A stretch of 64,000 bases of DNA from Amia ocellicauda (Eukaryota; Chordata; Actinopteri; Amiiformes; Amiidae), in contig NC_089854.1 in the NCBI RefSeq assembly GCF_036373705.1, forward strand, positions 23,724,339 to 23,788,338. Direction: 5' to 3'. Below the pieces are notes generated by a model. It did no database searches. It was not told where the DNA came from and was given only the letters and a program-made list of their open reading frames with translations. This document shows positions 1 through 12,753 of this stretch, piece after piece; position 1 is the stretch's first letter, and each line of letters starts with the position of its first letter. The translations under genes were made by a program, and so were the position numbers.

Positions 1-1093
1 CTCTTATACTGTGTTTGGCAGATTATCTAGTTAAACAATGTTGATATAGGCCTACTCTTTTCTCAGCATATACAGTATATGTCCCATGTAGTTAACAAAT
101 TAAAATAAAAATGATTCCAAAAACAGGAGAAAGACCATACTCAAAAATATATACACCCGTTGTTTTTTTTTTAACCCAAACCTCCAGTGCCTCATTCTAC
201 TGAGAATTTATTGTGGAAAAAGTATTCCTCCACATCGAGTTTATTTTAGTAAATCCATGGCCTCCAGGAATGCTGTCACAAGATCTGTGGTTTTTGGCAA
301 CTCCCTAATGAAGGATGAAGTCACCAGATTTTATAAGTGCATTATTTGCAATGCACATTGTGATATTGCTGTAATATTCAGCAATCTGTTCATGTAAACA
401 CCTGTAAAATAAAAGCAATGTATGATTTCCTAGTGATGCTGGTGAAAATCAAAATTAGATCTCTCTCAGGGTGGGTACTATCTTGTATCATTTCACTCAC
501 CAGCAGATTTAAAAGCAAGAGCCATTTCTTGCACATGGAAGAAAGAAAGAAAAATTACATTTACCTAGTGAATTTTCTTACTCATGTGTTCTTTTTCCAG
601 TATTTATTTATTTGTTTTCGGTCTGATGGACGGAGAGCCCATTAAGCTCTTCCTTGCGATGTTTGGGTCTGTTGTACTTCAAGTGACACTCTGCGGATGT
701 GGAGTGCAGGGCTGATAGACCCAGAGCCAGCCAGAAGGCCTCCTTTAATGTTCCCGAGCTTTGATCCAAATGAGGTCACCAAGATGCATACAGTTACTAA
801 GACAGATCAGTGCCATTTGGTTCACTGTATACCTCACTGAGCAAATTGCACTCAAGTAGATGCTGTAGCCCTGTTTAAAAGCACACAAAAGATGGCTTCA
901 AAATGTTAAATCCACGTCATTCCTTAGAAATGTGATTGTGACATATAGAAAATTAACAAACCCCATGGCCTGGACTCACTTGACTAAAGGAACGATGGCC
1001 TGGCCTTGAGGCAAGGCCATGGGACCCCCAAAGGCAGTGTTTGGGGTGGAGGAGGGAAGCAATGAATTCTGGGAAAGTGTGTTTGTTACCGGA
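1..1093. other. Non-genic, no feature recognised
   Basis: AT-rich sequence with only short open frames without family resemblance. I see no splice-bounded conserved exon and no RNA gene. Confidence 0.6.
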
Positions 1094-1620
1094 TACTTAT
1101 GCTCGGGGTCTTTTAACCATTTTTTTGAAAAGATGTTTTTAAAAAAAAATGACTTTTAAAAAATGAATTTTAACTGTTTTTAAAGATTTAGTTGATTTTA
1201 AAAGCACTAGTTGTTTGGGTTTTTTGGTTGTTATGTTTCTTTATTTGTAAAATACATTGACCGTTTGGATTTTAATTTTAAATGCATCAGACTGTTTTGG
1301 TTTGTTTTTTATTTTATCGTTTTATTTGTTTTTTGCTTTGTCCGGTACATTTTCAGTTATTTTCAATGTATTTGACTATATTGTTTATTTGTTTAATTTG
1401 GCAGTATTGCCCTTATTCACAAGTTTATTTGATTTATTGCACATGTTTATTTGAGTTCATGTATTTTGTTAATCACTGTTAGATTTTAAAATTTATAAGT
1501 GATTTTAAGAATTGATTAAAAACATTTTTTTTTATCATAAGTATTAAAATTTCGAATGTTTTTATTTATTGAAATGTAAAATACTTATCCAAATAAAACA
1601 GTATTTACTTATGCTCGGGG
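1094..1620. repeat. 15-bp direct repeats flanking an AT-rich 497-bp segment
   Basis: TACTTATGCTCGGGG occurs at 1094-1108 and 1606-1620. The segment between is very T/A-rich and different from both flanks. This is what a retroposed insertion with a 15-bp target duplication would look like, but I do not recognise the inserted sequence. Confidence 0.5.
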
Positions 1621-1714
1621 AGTGGGTGGAAGATGGGCACAAAATTGTTTTTTTTTTCCTCCCGAGCTACAGTTTAAAGCTCCATTTAAAGAAACAAGAT
1701 TATTAGTAGTATTT

Positions 1715-1990
1715 CTTAGTATTCCTTATCCAGGGTGACTTACAGTCTACATAAGAACAAAATCAAAAAAGTGCTGTCAATAGATAAGTAAGCAGGAGCA
1801 GGAGGAAGCATAGTAATAAGAAAGTGTATAAGAGTAAAAGTGTTGAGCAGCCAAGGGGATTACCTGCTGTATTACAGGTACAGTCTGAAGTGGTGTGTCT
1901 TTAGTTATCACCAGAAGGTGATCGGGGACTGCGGTCCTTATCTCAGTGGGAAGGTCGTTGCAGCACTTAGGGGGGAGGGTGGCAAAGTAT
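1715..1990. repeat. SINE-like interspersed repeat
   Basis: The sequence from CCTTATCCAGGGTGACTTAC through CCAGAAGGTGATCGGGGACTGC to AGTGGGAAGGTCGTTGCAGC has the pattern of an abundant fish repeat that I recognise from memory, not by alignment. No second copy is in this window. Confidence 0.55.
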
Positions 1991-4900
1991 GTAGTAAATG
2001 TTATTCATACTCAGTAAAACTTATAAACTCACCAGTGAATCCAATACAGATTATGATGCACCTTTTCTTGTAAGAAATTGCATTTTTTTTTTTTTTTATC
2101 AATTCAACTCAACCAACTCAATGTGTTGGACATGAGGACTTTTCCTTTTGGGAACAAAATGCTTTGATTTAAGATCTTAAATATCTTAGAAGATATTCAA
2201 TACATGAAAATAAACCTAAATCTTCTCCGTCTGACATGAACCAGATACCTTGGTCTGAGTACTGAGATTCAACTTTTTTTTTAAATAAAATGTTATCATA
2301 AACAGTGCTGCAGTTAATGGCTCGTAAATTTTATCCTCTTACCATGGAAAAGCTGATTGTGTTATCCTGAAACTGACGACTTAACTGTTAACTTTACTAA
2401 ACTGTAAATCTTTGAATCTGGGTGTGATAGTATACAGTGTTGTGAATATATATGTATGTACTGTATGTATGTGTATATTGCTGATTCTTTAATCTCGTAT
2501 TATCCCTCTCAAAATGTGCAACTTTTTCCCAAGCTTTTGATCACAAATGAAACCCATATTAGGACATTTTCTTTTTGTTTGAGTTGGAGAAATGCCGTTA
2601 TTTTGCTTAGCTAAAGGGGAGCAATATTCTGACCAGCAATGTCACTGACTGTGTGTTTTCCTTCATTCTTTTCAGAACACGGCTATTCTTAATATCCAAG
2701 GGCTTGATTTTTAAAATTGTCATGAACTGGCCTTGACCAGCACAGTACTTGTGATGTTAATGTCTTTGATACCCAGGACATTTTATGTACATGATGTGTC
2801 TTGAGTATTGTAACACATGGATGTATGTCAGTATGAGTGAGATACAAGGGCCAAAAAATAGACCTTGCCATTACTGATCAAGATATGAGGTACACTTCCG
2901 GCCTTCTTGACTTTAATACCAGCTGTTCGGTTAAGCTTATGTAAGTTGTTCTTTGATTGCTGGCATCGCAGTTCTCCTACAGCCATGTCAACTACTTCGC
3001 CTCCCACCTATGCATCGCTGATGCCAACTCACAGTCTTTCTCTTTTACCTGCCACATCCTGGGGTGCAAGTGTCAAGTGTAATCATGCTAACAAGGCTTA
3101 TCTGCTTCCCCAATGCTTGTAACATTATCTCTGGTAAAACAATCAATCGCTTCAGACCTGTTTTCCATTACTGTTAATAAAGTATCTGTGAAGCAGAGGA
3201 CAGTCAGATATGTGAACTTGTATTCATTTTGAGAGAGAGTGAGAGACATGCCTTCCGCTTGTTAAATAAATCTTCGATTTGAATTTTTCCGTCTGCAGTC
3301 CAAACTGCACTGGTTCGACACAAACTCAAATACAAATTGCTAACAGCTCCTTTTTTTTTACTTGTCTCAAATCTACCCTTCATAGTTAAGTTCATAAAGC
3401 CAGCCAATTAATTGCATCTCCTGATTGCAACAAAGGATACAAGATATAATAGAAGTAGCTACTTATTCTTCTCAAAGTTTTCAATGAGGATGAACCTGGT
3501 AAGACTGTTTGGGCAGTTGATTTTGGACATTTGGCTGCCGTTAACTGGGTGCACTGAGGGGTCACAGAGCAGTTTCCTGATTATGTGCGATGGGGAGCCA
3601 AAAGGAAGCAGACTGAGGAGGTTGGGCAGGGAAATCACAGTGTGTTGGAAACTGTGTGCAACTGTATAGTAACCAATAAAATTTGAGGGAGGAATTTCCC
3701 CAAGAAGGAATTCACTGAAATGATTTCTAGGAGGCAGGGTGGAAGTGGGGTTTAGGACACTAGAAATTATATTTAAGCCTTTGTGATATTGCCACCTTTA
3801 AAAAAAGACCAACAACTGAGAAACATCTTGAAAGGGGCTTCACATCCGCAGCGAATGGGTTCTCACGAATTAGTTTCCATTGCATCATTATGTTGCTCCT
3901 TAGAGAGACTCCTAATGTGAAAATGAATACTGGCAATGTGAATGTGTTTAAATAAGAAAGTTTCATGGCTTTATTTTCTGTATTTTGTAATAGTCTGTAG
4001 GCTAAGTAGAAAATGAAGAGTTGCAAGTAAGCTTGATTTTCTTTAATTGACAGTGACAAACATAAACATAAACATAAACACAAACACTTGACTTCCATAT
4101 CTATTTCCTTCTGACAGTTTTGGGAGCTGTAATCTCCGAGCTGTCCAGTATGGTTGCCATTGAGAATGTCTTTCTGCTTGGTACTGATACAGTCATTCAA
4201 ATGTAGATTTTAGACTGACACATGCCTCATGTGTGTCCATGTATATAAACACATACAGGTTATTCTGAGATACAATGAAGGCATTTCTAGTTCAAAACAC
4301 TCTGTGGGAGTTGCTTGGGGATTAGGGGAGATAAAGAGCTGGTGTTTGTACACAGATTGTAAAATGTAAATTCATGAATGTATCTTGAGTATTACAATAA
4401 AACTTAATGGATTTGGTAGATCTTTAAGCCTGATCTTGTGAATGGATTTAAATATGTGCCGTACCTGTCAGGGTTGGGGATTTCATTTCACAGTCTCCCG
4501 TTTATAGGTCAAATATACCACCCTTCAGCTGAAGAGGAAGGAGGTTTGTGTCAGGGTATCTAAAATCAGCCAGAGCCTCTCTCCTCTGCTACACCCAATG
4601 TATCTAACATATCAGCCTGAAAATATCAACTTTTTCCTTGTCCATTTAAAAGCTCTGCCACATTGATGTCCCATCTATAGATGTCATGTGAACTCTGAAA
4701 TGAGATTTTGTACATCTGCTCAATGTACTTCCCTTGTTCCTGCTCAGAGCTTCATAATGTGAATTCATCATAATTTGTGCTTAGTGCCAAGAACTCACAT
4801 GTACTTAATAGAGGCTCAGTAGTAAAATTGCCGGCATCTTCTGAAAGGCTGTGCTCTTGCCCTTCTTTGAAATGTATTGAGTCTGTAAACAGTACTCTTG

Positions 4901-5754
4901 AAAGTCACATGGCTCTTGCCAACACTCGGCTGCGTTCAACATCAAGGTCAATAACAAGCATAGTGAGATTGCAAATTAAATGGACCCACATTTCCACTGT
5001 GCTGCTGGTCTCCTGTTTTAGATTGCTGCACCCTAACGTAGTCAAAGCCAAGCAATTAGGTCTTGTCAATGGATTCAGTCTGAATTAAGGAAGCAGCCAG
5101 GAAGCTACAATTGGACACTTCGGAGTGTTTTATGTTTCACAGGTCATCACATACTTTTTGCTTTTGTGAAAGAAATCTAAAAGAGACATTAAGACATTTT
5201 GACATTTTATTTTTATTAATTAACACTAATTTTATTATACCTGACAGCATGAGTATTCATACTCTTGAAATAAATAACCCTGATTGTAATCCCATTTGAT
5301 CTGCTCCATCGGAAACCCTTCTGGTTCTTCAAAGATTTTTTGCGAGCCAGTTTGTGAAAGGAAAAATATAAATGGCTGTGAAAATATACTACTTAGTCTC
5401 AACTGGTAATACAAGATTTTATGGAATCAGTATGTGGCTGACATTTAGTGCATAAATGTGCATGGCCTATTTCAGAACTAGTTCATAGTGACCCTGTACC
5501 TCCTTTGTGTTTTTGTTTTTGCTGCTAGCACGAAGTGGGGCTATTAAAGGTCAACAACTCGGCAGGTTTGAATGCTACTGAACACAATATGTAGAACACA
5601 AATCCTGCTATCTGAAGGCAATTATTAAATATGTCAGAGGGCCCCTGTTGTTTACCACTATGTACAATAGATAATAAGGGCAAAGAGGTTGAAGTATTAT
5701 GACAAGAGGTAAGAGGAATGCCTGAAGCACTAAGCATAGTATTTATAACATATA
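1991..5754. other. Non-genic, nothing recognised apart from a short ACATAA repeat
   Basis: The open frames are short and compositionally random. A small tandem of AAACAT units lies at 4058-4087. Confidence 0.6.
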
Positions 5755-5755
5755 C

Positions 5756-5820
<65 letters not shown>
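5755..5820. repeat. (AAT)n microsatellite
   Basis: About 22 uninterrupted AAT units in non-genic sequence. Confidence 0.98.
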
Positions 5821-6629
5821 GTTATCCTACTTGTGACCATTTTCTGTCTTATTTTTCTGAAGTGAAAGGAAGCTTCATTCATATTTTTATTTGCATACAT
5901 TACCTATGCTACCAGATTTTCATACAAAACAGACCACTTAATGGCCTCCAACTGGTGTTTTGAATGATCTGTTTTTACTGAACAAACTCCCACTTATACT
6001 CAATTAAATTAATAAAACCATTGCATATTGTAGACAAAACATTTATAAATAATTGAACTCTCCGGCTCAGTGTCCCCAAGGCCTGGATTTGACAGATAAT
6101 GTAGTTCTAGACTCACGCAAGTTGACTCACTGAATGTCAGCTCTGCAGTCCAAGTGAGGTGTTTCATTGACTGACCTTTTGATAATGAAGGGAAGAGTGC
6201 AGCTCTGAGAAAAGTCATGTTCATTGCAAAACATTGTCCCGTTTCCCCGGTTGTACAAAATCACTGTGCAGTCTTGCTTGCAAAGAGCATCTGTGAATGC
6301 AGTTGTACTTGTCCTTTTTCTGATGGTAGTAGCCATTCTGTTGAACTGGTGATTTTGAGGTTTAAAAGAAGCTCTGACATTAGTCAAAAGAGTTGGCAGC
6401 ACTGGTATAGGAGTTGAAAGATGCATTCCTTGAAAAAAAATATTAGTCGTGGTAAGCAAATATGGACAAATATCATACAAATATGCAAATTATCGTACAT
6501 CTGGCAACACTAGTTCACCAAGTAAATTTTTTATTCCAGGACAATCTTTTGAAGTAATTTGTAGTGTCTTTTATAACAAAGGTGGTTTAAAATAGATGCT
6601 GTCCCAACACTCCAGCCTGAGGTCATATA

Positions 6630-7290
6630 CAGTTTGGTCCATACATTTTGGACAGTGACACAATTGTCATAAGTTTGGCTCTGTACGCCACCACAATGGA
6701 TATGAAAGGAAACAATCAAGTTGTGCTTCAAGTATAGACTTTCATCTTTAATTTGAGGGTAGTTACATAAAAATTGGGTGAACAGTGTAGGAATTACACC
6801 AATTTTTATATGTGGTCCCCCCAATTTTAGGGGCTCAAAAGTAATTGGACAATTGGCTGCTCAGCTGTCTCAGCTGTTCCATGGCCAGGTGTGTGTTATT
6901 CCCTCATTAGTTCATTTACAGGTAAGCAGATAAAAGGTCTAGATTAGATTTCAATTTGCATTTGGAATCTTTTGCTATTAACCCTCTGTATGAAGTCCAA
7001 AGAGCTGCTACTGCTAGTGAAGCAAGCCATCATTAGGCTGAGAAATCAAAACAAACCAATCAGAGCGATAGCAAATACATTAGGTGTAGCTAAATCAACT
7101 ATTTGGTACATTCTTAAAAATAAAGAACGCACTGGTGAGCTCAGGAACACCAAAAGGCCCGGAAGACCACAGAAAACAACTGTGGTGGATGACAGAAGAA
7201 TTCTTTCCCTGGTGAAGAAAAACTCCACAACAGTTGGCCAGATCAAGAACATCCTCCAGGAGGCACAGCAATTTCTTCTCAAACTGTTAA
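6630..7290 (+). mobile_element. 3'-truncated Tc1-like transposon (different family)
   Basis: It starts with CAGTTTGGTCCATACATTTT after a TA dinucleotide, a terminal sequence type common in fish Tc1 elements. The 5' non-coding part is followed by the N-terminal part of a transposase from M at 6990. Similarity is lost near 7290 and no right terminal repeat is seen. Confidence 0.8.
6990..7290 (+). pseudogene. Tc1 transposase N-terminal fragment
   Basis: About 95 codons encode the paired-like DNA-binding region: IIRLRNQNKPIRAIANTLGV, AKSTIWYILKNKERTGEL, then RPGRPQKTTVVDDRRI. The catalytic DDE domain is absent, so it cannot encode an active transposase. The start fits the family (M-K-S-K-E-L). 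Confidence 0.85.
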
Positions 7291-8310
7291 CACTGTTAAC
7301 TGTTATGGGATCTAGCATAGTATAATTGATATTCAAAATCTAGCTACAGGTCTTCCATAGCGTTTCCTCTTCAGTTTCTTTACAGAAGGGGACAAGGCAA
7401 CTCTACCCTGAGAAGAATGAAGACACTTTCAAAAACTGTTTGCTTTCTCATCTCTACTGTCATGCACCTTCATTCAAACTAGTACTGTCTCAATGGCCGG
7501 GAGAGTGTGTCCCTTTCCCATGTGTGCAATTGAAAATCTTAATGGTCCGGACTTTCACAGCATGGGGGGTGTGTGCGGTGATAAAAGCGTGTGAATCGAG
7601 CTTCGGTGCATAGCAGGGAGATGTTTATGGACATGGCAACAGTGCATCAAGAGCTGTTCCTCCCACCTCAATAAATGGCCCTCTGGAACAGCGCAGAGGG
7701 GGCACACACACCGTGGTGCCATGGCTGAGCTTCCACTGTTCATCACGATTAAAGACAGCGTGTCTAATTGGTGCGGCAAGGTAACAACGGTCTCCTTTCC
7801 TGCTTGCAGCATGAGGATACAGACAAAGCTGCCAAAAACCCACATTATAAACTCCTCTTTATGTGCACATCTATTAACATATTAAATTGAGATAAATAAC
7901 TGTCTTGTTCTGGGTGTCATCCAAGCCATATAATGTTAAAAACACCATCTGCTGTTTTTTTTTGTGTGTTTTTTTCCAGTTTGGGAATGTTTCAGTGCAT
8001 TGAAGCCAACCAAAACCAAATAGAAGCTCTAATGTATTTGTTTACTTTAAGAATGTACTTGTCAGTAAAGCATTAAATAACTTACCCATGAATTAGATCG
8101 TTTCAGATTTTTTATTTTTTTATTTAGATAAAGCCTTCAAAATGTTGGTCTTTGATTTTCTGTTCTGCTTTTCTCTTATCAGCTGATTTTGTGTGTGGTG
8201 TTTCAGTCCTATAGATTGTGTTAATGTTTTGACTTTCAAAGGCTTTTAGTCAAGGCAAACATGATGGTAAAGGTAATTATACTTACAAAACCTTTTTTTT
8301 TTCATATATA
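7291..8310. other. Non-genic between two Tc1 elements
   Basis: Open frames at 7555-7845 on the minus strand are short, overlapping and without known domains. The segment is less AT-rich than its surroundings and could be a conserved non-coding element, which I cannot test. Confidence 0.5.
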
Positions 8311-8312
8311 TA

Positions 8313-9530
8313 CACTCACCTAAAGGATTATTAGGAACACCATACTAATACTGTGTTTGACCCCCTTTCACCTTCAGAACTGCCTTAATTCTATGTGGCA
8401 TTGATTCAACAAGGTGCTGAAAGCATTCTTTAGAAATGTTGGCCCATATTGATAGGATAGCATCTTGCAGTTGATGGAGATTTGTGGGATGCACATCCAG
8501 GGCACGAAGCTCCCGTTCCACCACATCCCAAAGATGCTCTATTGGGTTGAGATCTGGTGACTGTGGGGGCCAGTTTAGTACAGTGAACTCATTGTCATGT
8601 TCAAGAAACCAATTTGAAATGATTCGACCTTTGTGACATGGTGCATTATCCTGCTGGAAGTAGCCATCAGAGGATGGGTACATGGTGGTCATAAAGGGAT
8701 GGACATGGTCAGAAACAATGCTCAGGTAGGCCGTGGCATTTAAACGATGCCCAATTGGCACTAAGGGGCCTAAAGTGTGCCAAGAAAACATCCCCCACAC
8801 CATTACACCACCACCACCAGCCTGCACAGTGGTAACAAGGCATGATGGATCCATGTTCTCATTGTGTTTACGCCAAATTCTGACTCTACCATCTGAATGT
8901 CTCAACAGAAATCGAGACTCATCAGACCAGGCAACATTTTTCCAGTCTTCAACTGTCCAATTTTGGTGAGCTTGTGCAAATTGTAGCCTCTTTTTCCTAT
9001 TTGTAGTGGAGATGAGTGGCACCCGGTGGGGTCTTCTGCTGTTGTAGCCCATCCGCCTCAAGGTTGTACGTGTTGTGGCTTCACAAATGCTTTGCTGCAT
9101 ACCTCGGTTGTAACGAGTGGTTATTTCAGTCAAAGTTGCTCTTCTATCAGCTTGAATCAGTCGGCCCATTCTCCTCTGACCTCTAGCATCAACAAGGCAT
9201 TTTCGCCCACAGGACTGCCGCATACTGGATGTTTTTCCCTTTTCACACCATTCTTTGTAAACCCTAGAAATGGTTGTGCGTGAAAATCCCAGTAACTGAG
9301 CAGATTGTGAAATACTCAGACCGGCCCGCCTGGCACCAACAACCATGCCACGCTCAAAATTGCTTAAATCACCTTTCTTTCCCATTCAGACATTCAGTTT
9401 GGAGTTCAGGAGATTGTCTTGACCAGGACCACACCCCTAAATGCATTGAAGCAACTGCCATGTGATTGGTTGGTTAGATAATTGCATTAATGAGAAATTG
9501 AACAGGTGTTCCTAATAATCCTTTAGGTGA

Positions 9531-9533
<3 letters not shown>
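8313..9533 (-). mobile_element. Intact Tc1/mariner element, DD36E type, copy 1 (1221 bp)
   Basis: The ends are inverted repeats starting CACTCACCTAAAGGATTATT, with TA at 8311-8312 and 9534-9535 as target duplication. The element sits at the edge of a (TA)n tract. It contains one uninterrupted transposase gene on the minus strand. Length and structure are the same as the copy at 26492-27712, in the opposite orientation. Confidence 0.97.
8345..9385 (-). CDS. Tc1/mariner transposase, 346 aa, intact (copy 1)
   Basis: This cut-and-paste transposase starts [20 protein letters not shown], has paired-like helix-turn-helix DNA-binding segments in residues 1-120 and a DDE domain after that. Catalytic acidic residues are D155 (WSDESRF), D246 (QQDNAPCH) and E283 (NPIEHLWD). 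There are 36 residues between the second and third, so it is DD36E, not the classic DD34E of Tc1. I recall an animal family with this spacing named Incomer, with elements of about this size. No frameshift or stop is present. It keeps P249 in QDNAPCH, which copy 2 has lost. Confidence 0.95.
   Translation of the reverse strand: MGKKGDLSNFERGMVVGARRAGLSISQSAQLLGFSRTTISRVYKEWCEKGKTSSMRQSCGRKCLVDARGQRRMGRLIQADRRATLTEITTRYNRGMQQSICEATTRTTLRRMGYNSRRPHRVPLISTTNRKKRLQFAQAHQNWTVEDWKNVAWSDESRFLLRHSDGRVRIWRKHNENMDPSCLVTTVQAGGGGVMVWGMFSWHTLGPLVPIGHRLNATAYLSIVSDHVHPFMTTMYPSSDGYFQQDNAPCHKGRIISNWFLEHDNEFTVLNWPPQSPDLNPIEHLWDVVERELRALDVHPTNLHQLQDAILSIWANISKECFQHLVESMPHRIKAVLKVKGGQTQY

Positions 9534-9604
<71 letters not shown>
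9534..9604. repeat. (TA)n microsatellite
   Basis: About 35 uninterrupted TA units directly against the right end of the first DD36E Tc1 element. The TA insertion site probably lay in this tract. Confidence 0.98.
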
Positions 9605-9608
<4 letters not shown>

Positions 9609-10299
9609 GATGTCTCACTAACTTTAGCATTTGACTCTCCTTGTGATGGTTTTATTCGTTTCAGCACTCTTTTGTGTGTTGTGAATGAAAAACCTTAAAA
9701 AACATCTCTCTTCAGGTTTTTCAATAGACACTTATAATTAACAAGGTCCAGTACAAAGAAACCTTTTCGATATTTATTTTACAGTAATCTCAATCTCAAG
9801 CACATGGACCATTTGAAGCATTGGGGTTTCCTAATGCATGACTCTGTCCAAGTCTGTGAGCTCTCTTTGCAGCGGCCCGTTGTCATTTCAGGTTTATCTG
9901 CCTCTTTCATCAGATCTCTGTGTTTGTTTGTTTGTTCTACTGATGTGATGCTTAATTATGGGTAGGCAAAATTAAAGAATGTGACTTCTATGGTCATTCA
10001 GCGTGGGCTCGAACTCTTGTTTTCATTGAATTTTTTCAGTTTTTTATAATCCCTAGGTCCCAACTGTGCTTGTAAATAATACAGCAGCTTATTCTCCCGA
10101 GCCCTTCAGCACTGTCATTTTGCACTTCATATAACTATGCTTCATTATGCCCCTGCTTACTTATACATTGTTAGATCTCCTGTTGCTTCTTTGATTTCTC
10201 CTCTGCCCCCTCCACCTCCTTTCAGCTATTATCTAGAGCTTTACTGCATCAGGTCCGCACTTCTTTCTTATTTGAACTAGGATGTATGCTTGGTATTTT

Positions 10300-10433
10300 T
10301 TTAATTAAATGTACTTTGCACTTTTGTCATTCTTAATTGTATTAATGCTCAATTTGAATGTCTATGGAATTGTATTGCTGCACTTTTGCACTTTTGGGCA
10401 TCTGCCAATAAATAAATAATAATAATAATAAAT
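10300..10433 (+). repeat. Possible LINE/SINE tail ending in AAT repeats
   Basis: GCACTTTTGGGCATCTGCCA followed by ATAAATAAATAATAATAATA looks like a retroposon 3' end with a simple-repeat tail. The upstream part is not recognised. Confidence 0.4.
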
Positions 10434-11129
10434 GGCACCAAGCCTAGAAGAATGTTTTAGCTTAAATCGAAAAAAATAAAACCACAATAAATCAGTCAAC
10501 AGTTAAAATGGAAATGTTGCTGTTTAGTAGATGTTGTTTTTTCCCTGTGAGATGAAGTTTAGCATCTTGTTCCCTTTCAATTCAAAAGACAACCATTATC
10601 TAACGGGAAGAGCCTTCTGACCTGCCAATCATTGAAAGTATGTACCAAAGCTCCCCAAAAGGGGCCCTTCTTCTTCTTGACACATCAAAGACGTCTCTCG
10701 ACAACTCCAACAAAGTCGACCTTGACCAACTTTGTTGATCCCTCAACCACGCTGTCAATATCGACCATCTCTCTCAATCCCTCGACCTCTCTGTCGACAT
10801 CAACCTCGGATTTTCACCTTTCCTCCATCCCTTTGTCGACCTCGACTAACTTTGTCGACCGCTCGACCACATCTGTCGACCTTCGTGTCACTCTATGACC
10901 TCAACGTCATCACATCAACCATCTATTGACCTCTAGACACTCGTGTCGACCTCTCGACCCTTGACATCGACAACCTCGACAAAAACATCGAGGGGGACAG
11001 TATCTGCACTGAGGAGTTTGGCGAAGTCCTTCTGCCTCAGGAGCTGTCGATCTACATAGAGGATCTGGATGAAGGGGACATAGAAACGGATCTTCTAATC
11101 GGGATGAAGCCGAAGGGTGCGTTTCACTG

Positions 11130-11260
11130 GTGTTCCAGGTTCAGGGCAAGCTGCCCTCAGACGATGGACAAGACCAGTGCGTGCGCTGCCTGGGTGAGGA
11201 GCATACAGTGTACACTGGAACTCCCCGATGGCCAGCCGCTGCAGCAGAAGCTCCGCCCGC
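11130..11260 (+). pseudogene. DIRS gag-like Cys motif fragment
   Basis: One frame reads LPSDDGQDQCVRCLGEEH, resembling the short cysteine-containing block (DGH-x-CVxCLGxxH) of fish DIRS gag proteins. The flanking frames are open for 100 or more codons only because of high GC content; I do not see a full protein. Confidence 0.6.
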
Positions 11261-12439
11261 CGCTCTTCCATGGGCTTGGCTCTGCGTGGACCCCCTGAGA
11301 GTGCTTCTCTGCGAAGGCAGGACAGGTGGTGGTCATCTTCCTCCTGGGCTTCACCAGCGAGGATGCAGTCCATCTCCCCCTCTCTGCCTCCTCCCAGGTG
11401 CTCTCCAGGGAGGAGAGTGTGCTCCCCCAGACAAAGGTCCCCAAAAGCAAGGCGATCCTGCTCTAGGTCGTCCAGACGTTCCACTCTATGGACTCCTCCA
11501 CGCCACAGGAGACAGGAAGCGGATGGAATTGCAACACTGCTCAGGGAGATGCTAAACACCATGTGGTTGTGACTTCCACCGGAAAAGGATGCCCCCCTCC
11601 CCCCTCAGCTGCCACTACCACCACCACCACCAGAAGAAGCGTTGTCCCATGTGGTGTCACGCTTGGATATCTCGGTTCCTCCATCTTTCACAGAGGAGAC
11701 CGAGGCAGTGAGTTCGGTGTCGGAGCACTTTCCAGGTCCAAACATGGAGTTCAAGGCCTTGATAATATATGCAGTTATGGCAGTGGATATCCCATGGTGC
11801 CCCTAGGAAGAGGTGCCAAAAAATCAGTTAGTGAGGGAGAAGACCTCTAAGCCTGCGGAGACCCTTCCCCTCCTTGACGATTACGTAGATATAATACAAT
11901 CCACTTGGAGCCAGCCAGCATCAGACGTTTGGTGAGACAGTAGACCTCTCCATTGAACGGATGGCAAAGGCGAAGGAGACAGTTTCCAAATATATAGATG
12001 TCCAACAGGCTAGATGGCAGCCACAGCAGCGCCAGTGGGGCTCCCAACAACCCAACAGGCCGTGGCCCAGGCAGGGAAAGCCTCAACCAAGGCCACAACA
12101 GACCAGTGGCCCACAGCCTGAGCAGAAGCCAGCCGCAAGCAAGAGGGAAGAACATGCTCTCCGGCTGGAAGCCTATTTGCAAGGGAGACACCCAACAGCC
12201 TCCTGCGAAGTCGCAGGACCGCCATCACCAACCCCACCCCCCCCGAACAGACTGACCGGACTCGACCAATGGCAAGCCTGCACCCAGGACTCCTGGGTAC
12301 GAACAACAATGACCCATGGATACACCGTCCAATTCCACTCTGCCCCCCCCCTCCGACCACTACTGTCGAATGTCCCAAAAAGGCTCAAGATCTCTCACCG
12401 GAGATCTCTGTGATGCGGGAGAAACGAGTGATATGACTA

Positions 12440-12640
12440 GTGGCCTACGAAGACTCTCGAGCAGGCTTCTACTCGGGGTACTTCCTGGTGCCAAAGAAGG
12501 ACAGAGGCTTCAGGCCCATTCTCAATCTGAGGGGCCTCAACATGTTTCTGAAGAAAAGACCCTTCTGCATGTTGACTGTACAGGATATCATCCAGTCTGT
12601 CCAGCCCAAGCATGGGCTCCCAGGTACTTCAAACTGCTAG
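12440..12640 (+). pseudogene. DIRS reverse transcriptase N-terminal fragment
   Basis: The frame reads SRAGFYSGYFLVPKKDRGFR, PILNLRGLNMFLKKRPFCML and TVQDIIQSVQPKHGL, the start of the DIRS/Ngaro reverse transcriptase (FLVPKKDGGLRPILDLRxLN type). The catalytic YxDD part is absent because the element breaks off shortly after. Confidence 0.85.
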
Positions 12641-12753
12641 CCCCCAGGCACAGTGAGGCTCTGTTATCCTTGTTATTGTGGGTTTAGGCTTAGTCAGGTG
12701 TCAGGACTCGCGACAGCTCTGGTATAGTCTTCCCATTAGGTAGACCCATTAGG

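Noticed and set aside
3760..4200. 146-codon minus-strand frame with Leu-Cys repeats
   Set aside because: The repeat part comes from a short AAACAT tandem and no domain is recognisable.
5718..5963. Open frame with a poly-isoleucine run
   Set aside because: It is the translation of an (AAT)n microsatellite. The same holds for Asn/Tyr/Leu runs at 20112-20345, 25402-25620, 25923-26187 and 52473-52777.
11095..12413. Many open frames of 60-155 codons on both strands
   Set aside because: The region is GC-rich decayed DIRS sequence. Only the short gag-like and reverse-transcriptase blocks resemble proteins; the rest are compositional frames.
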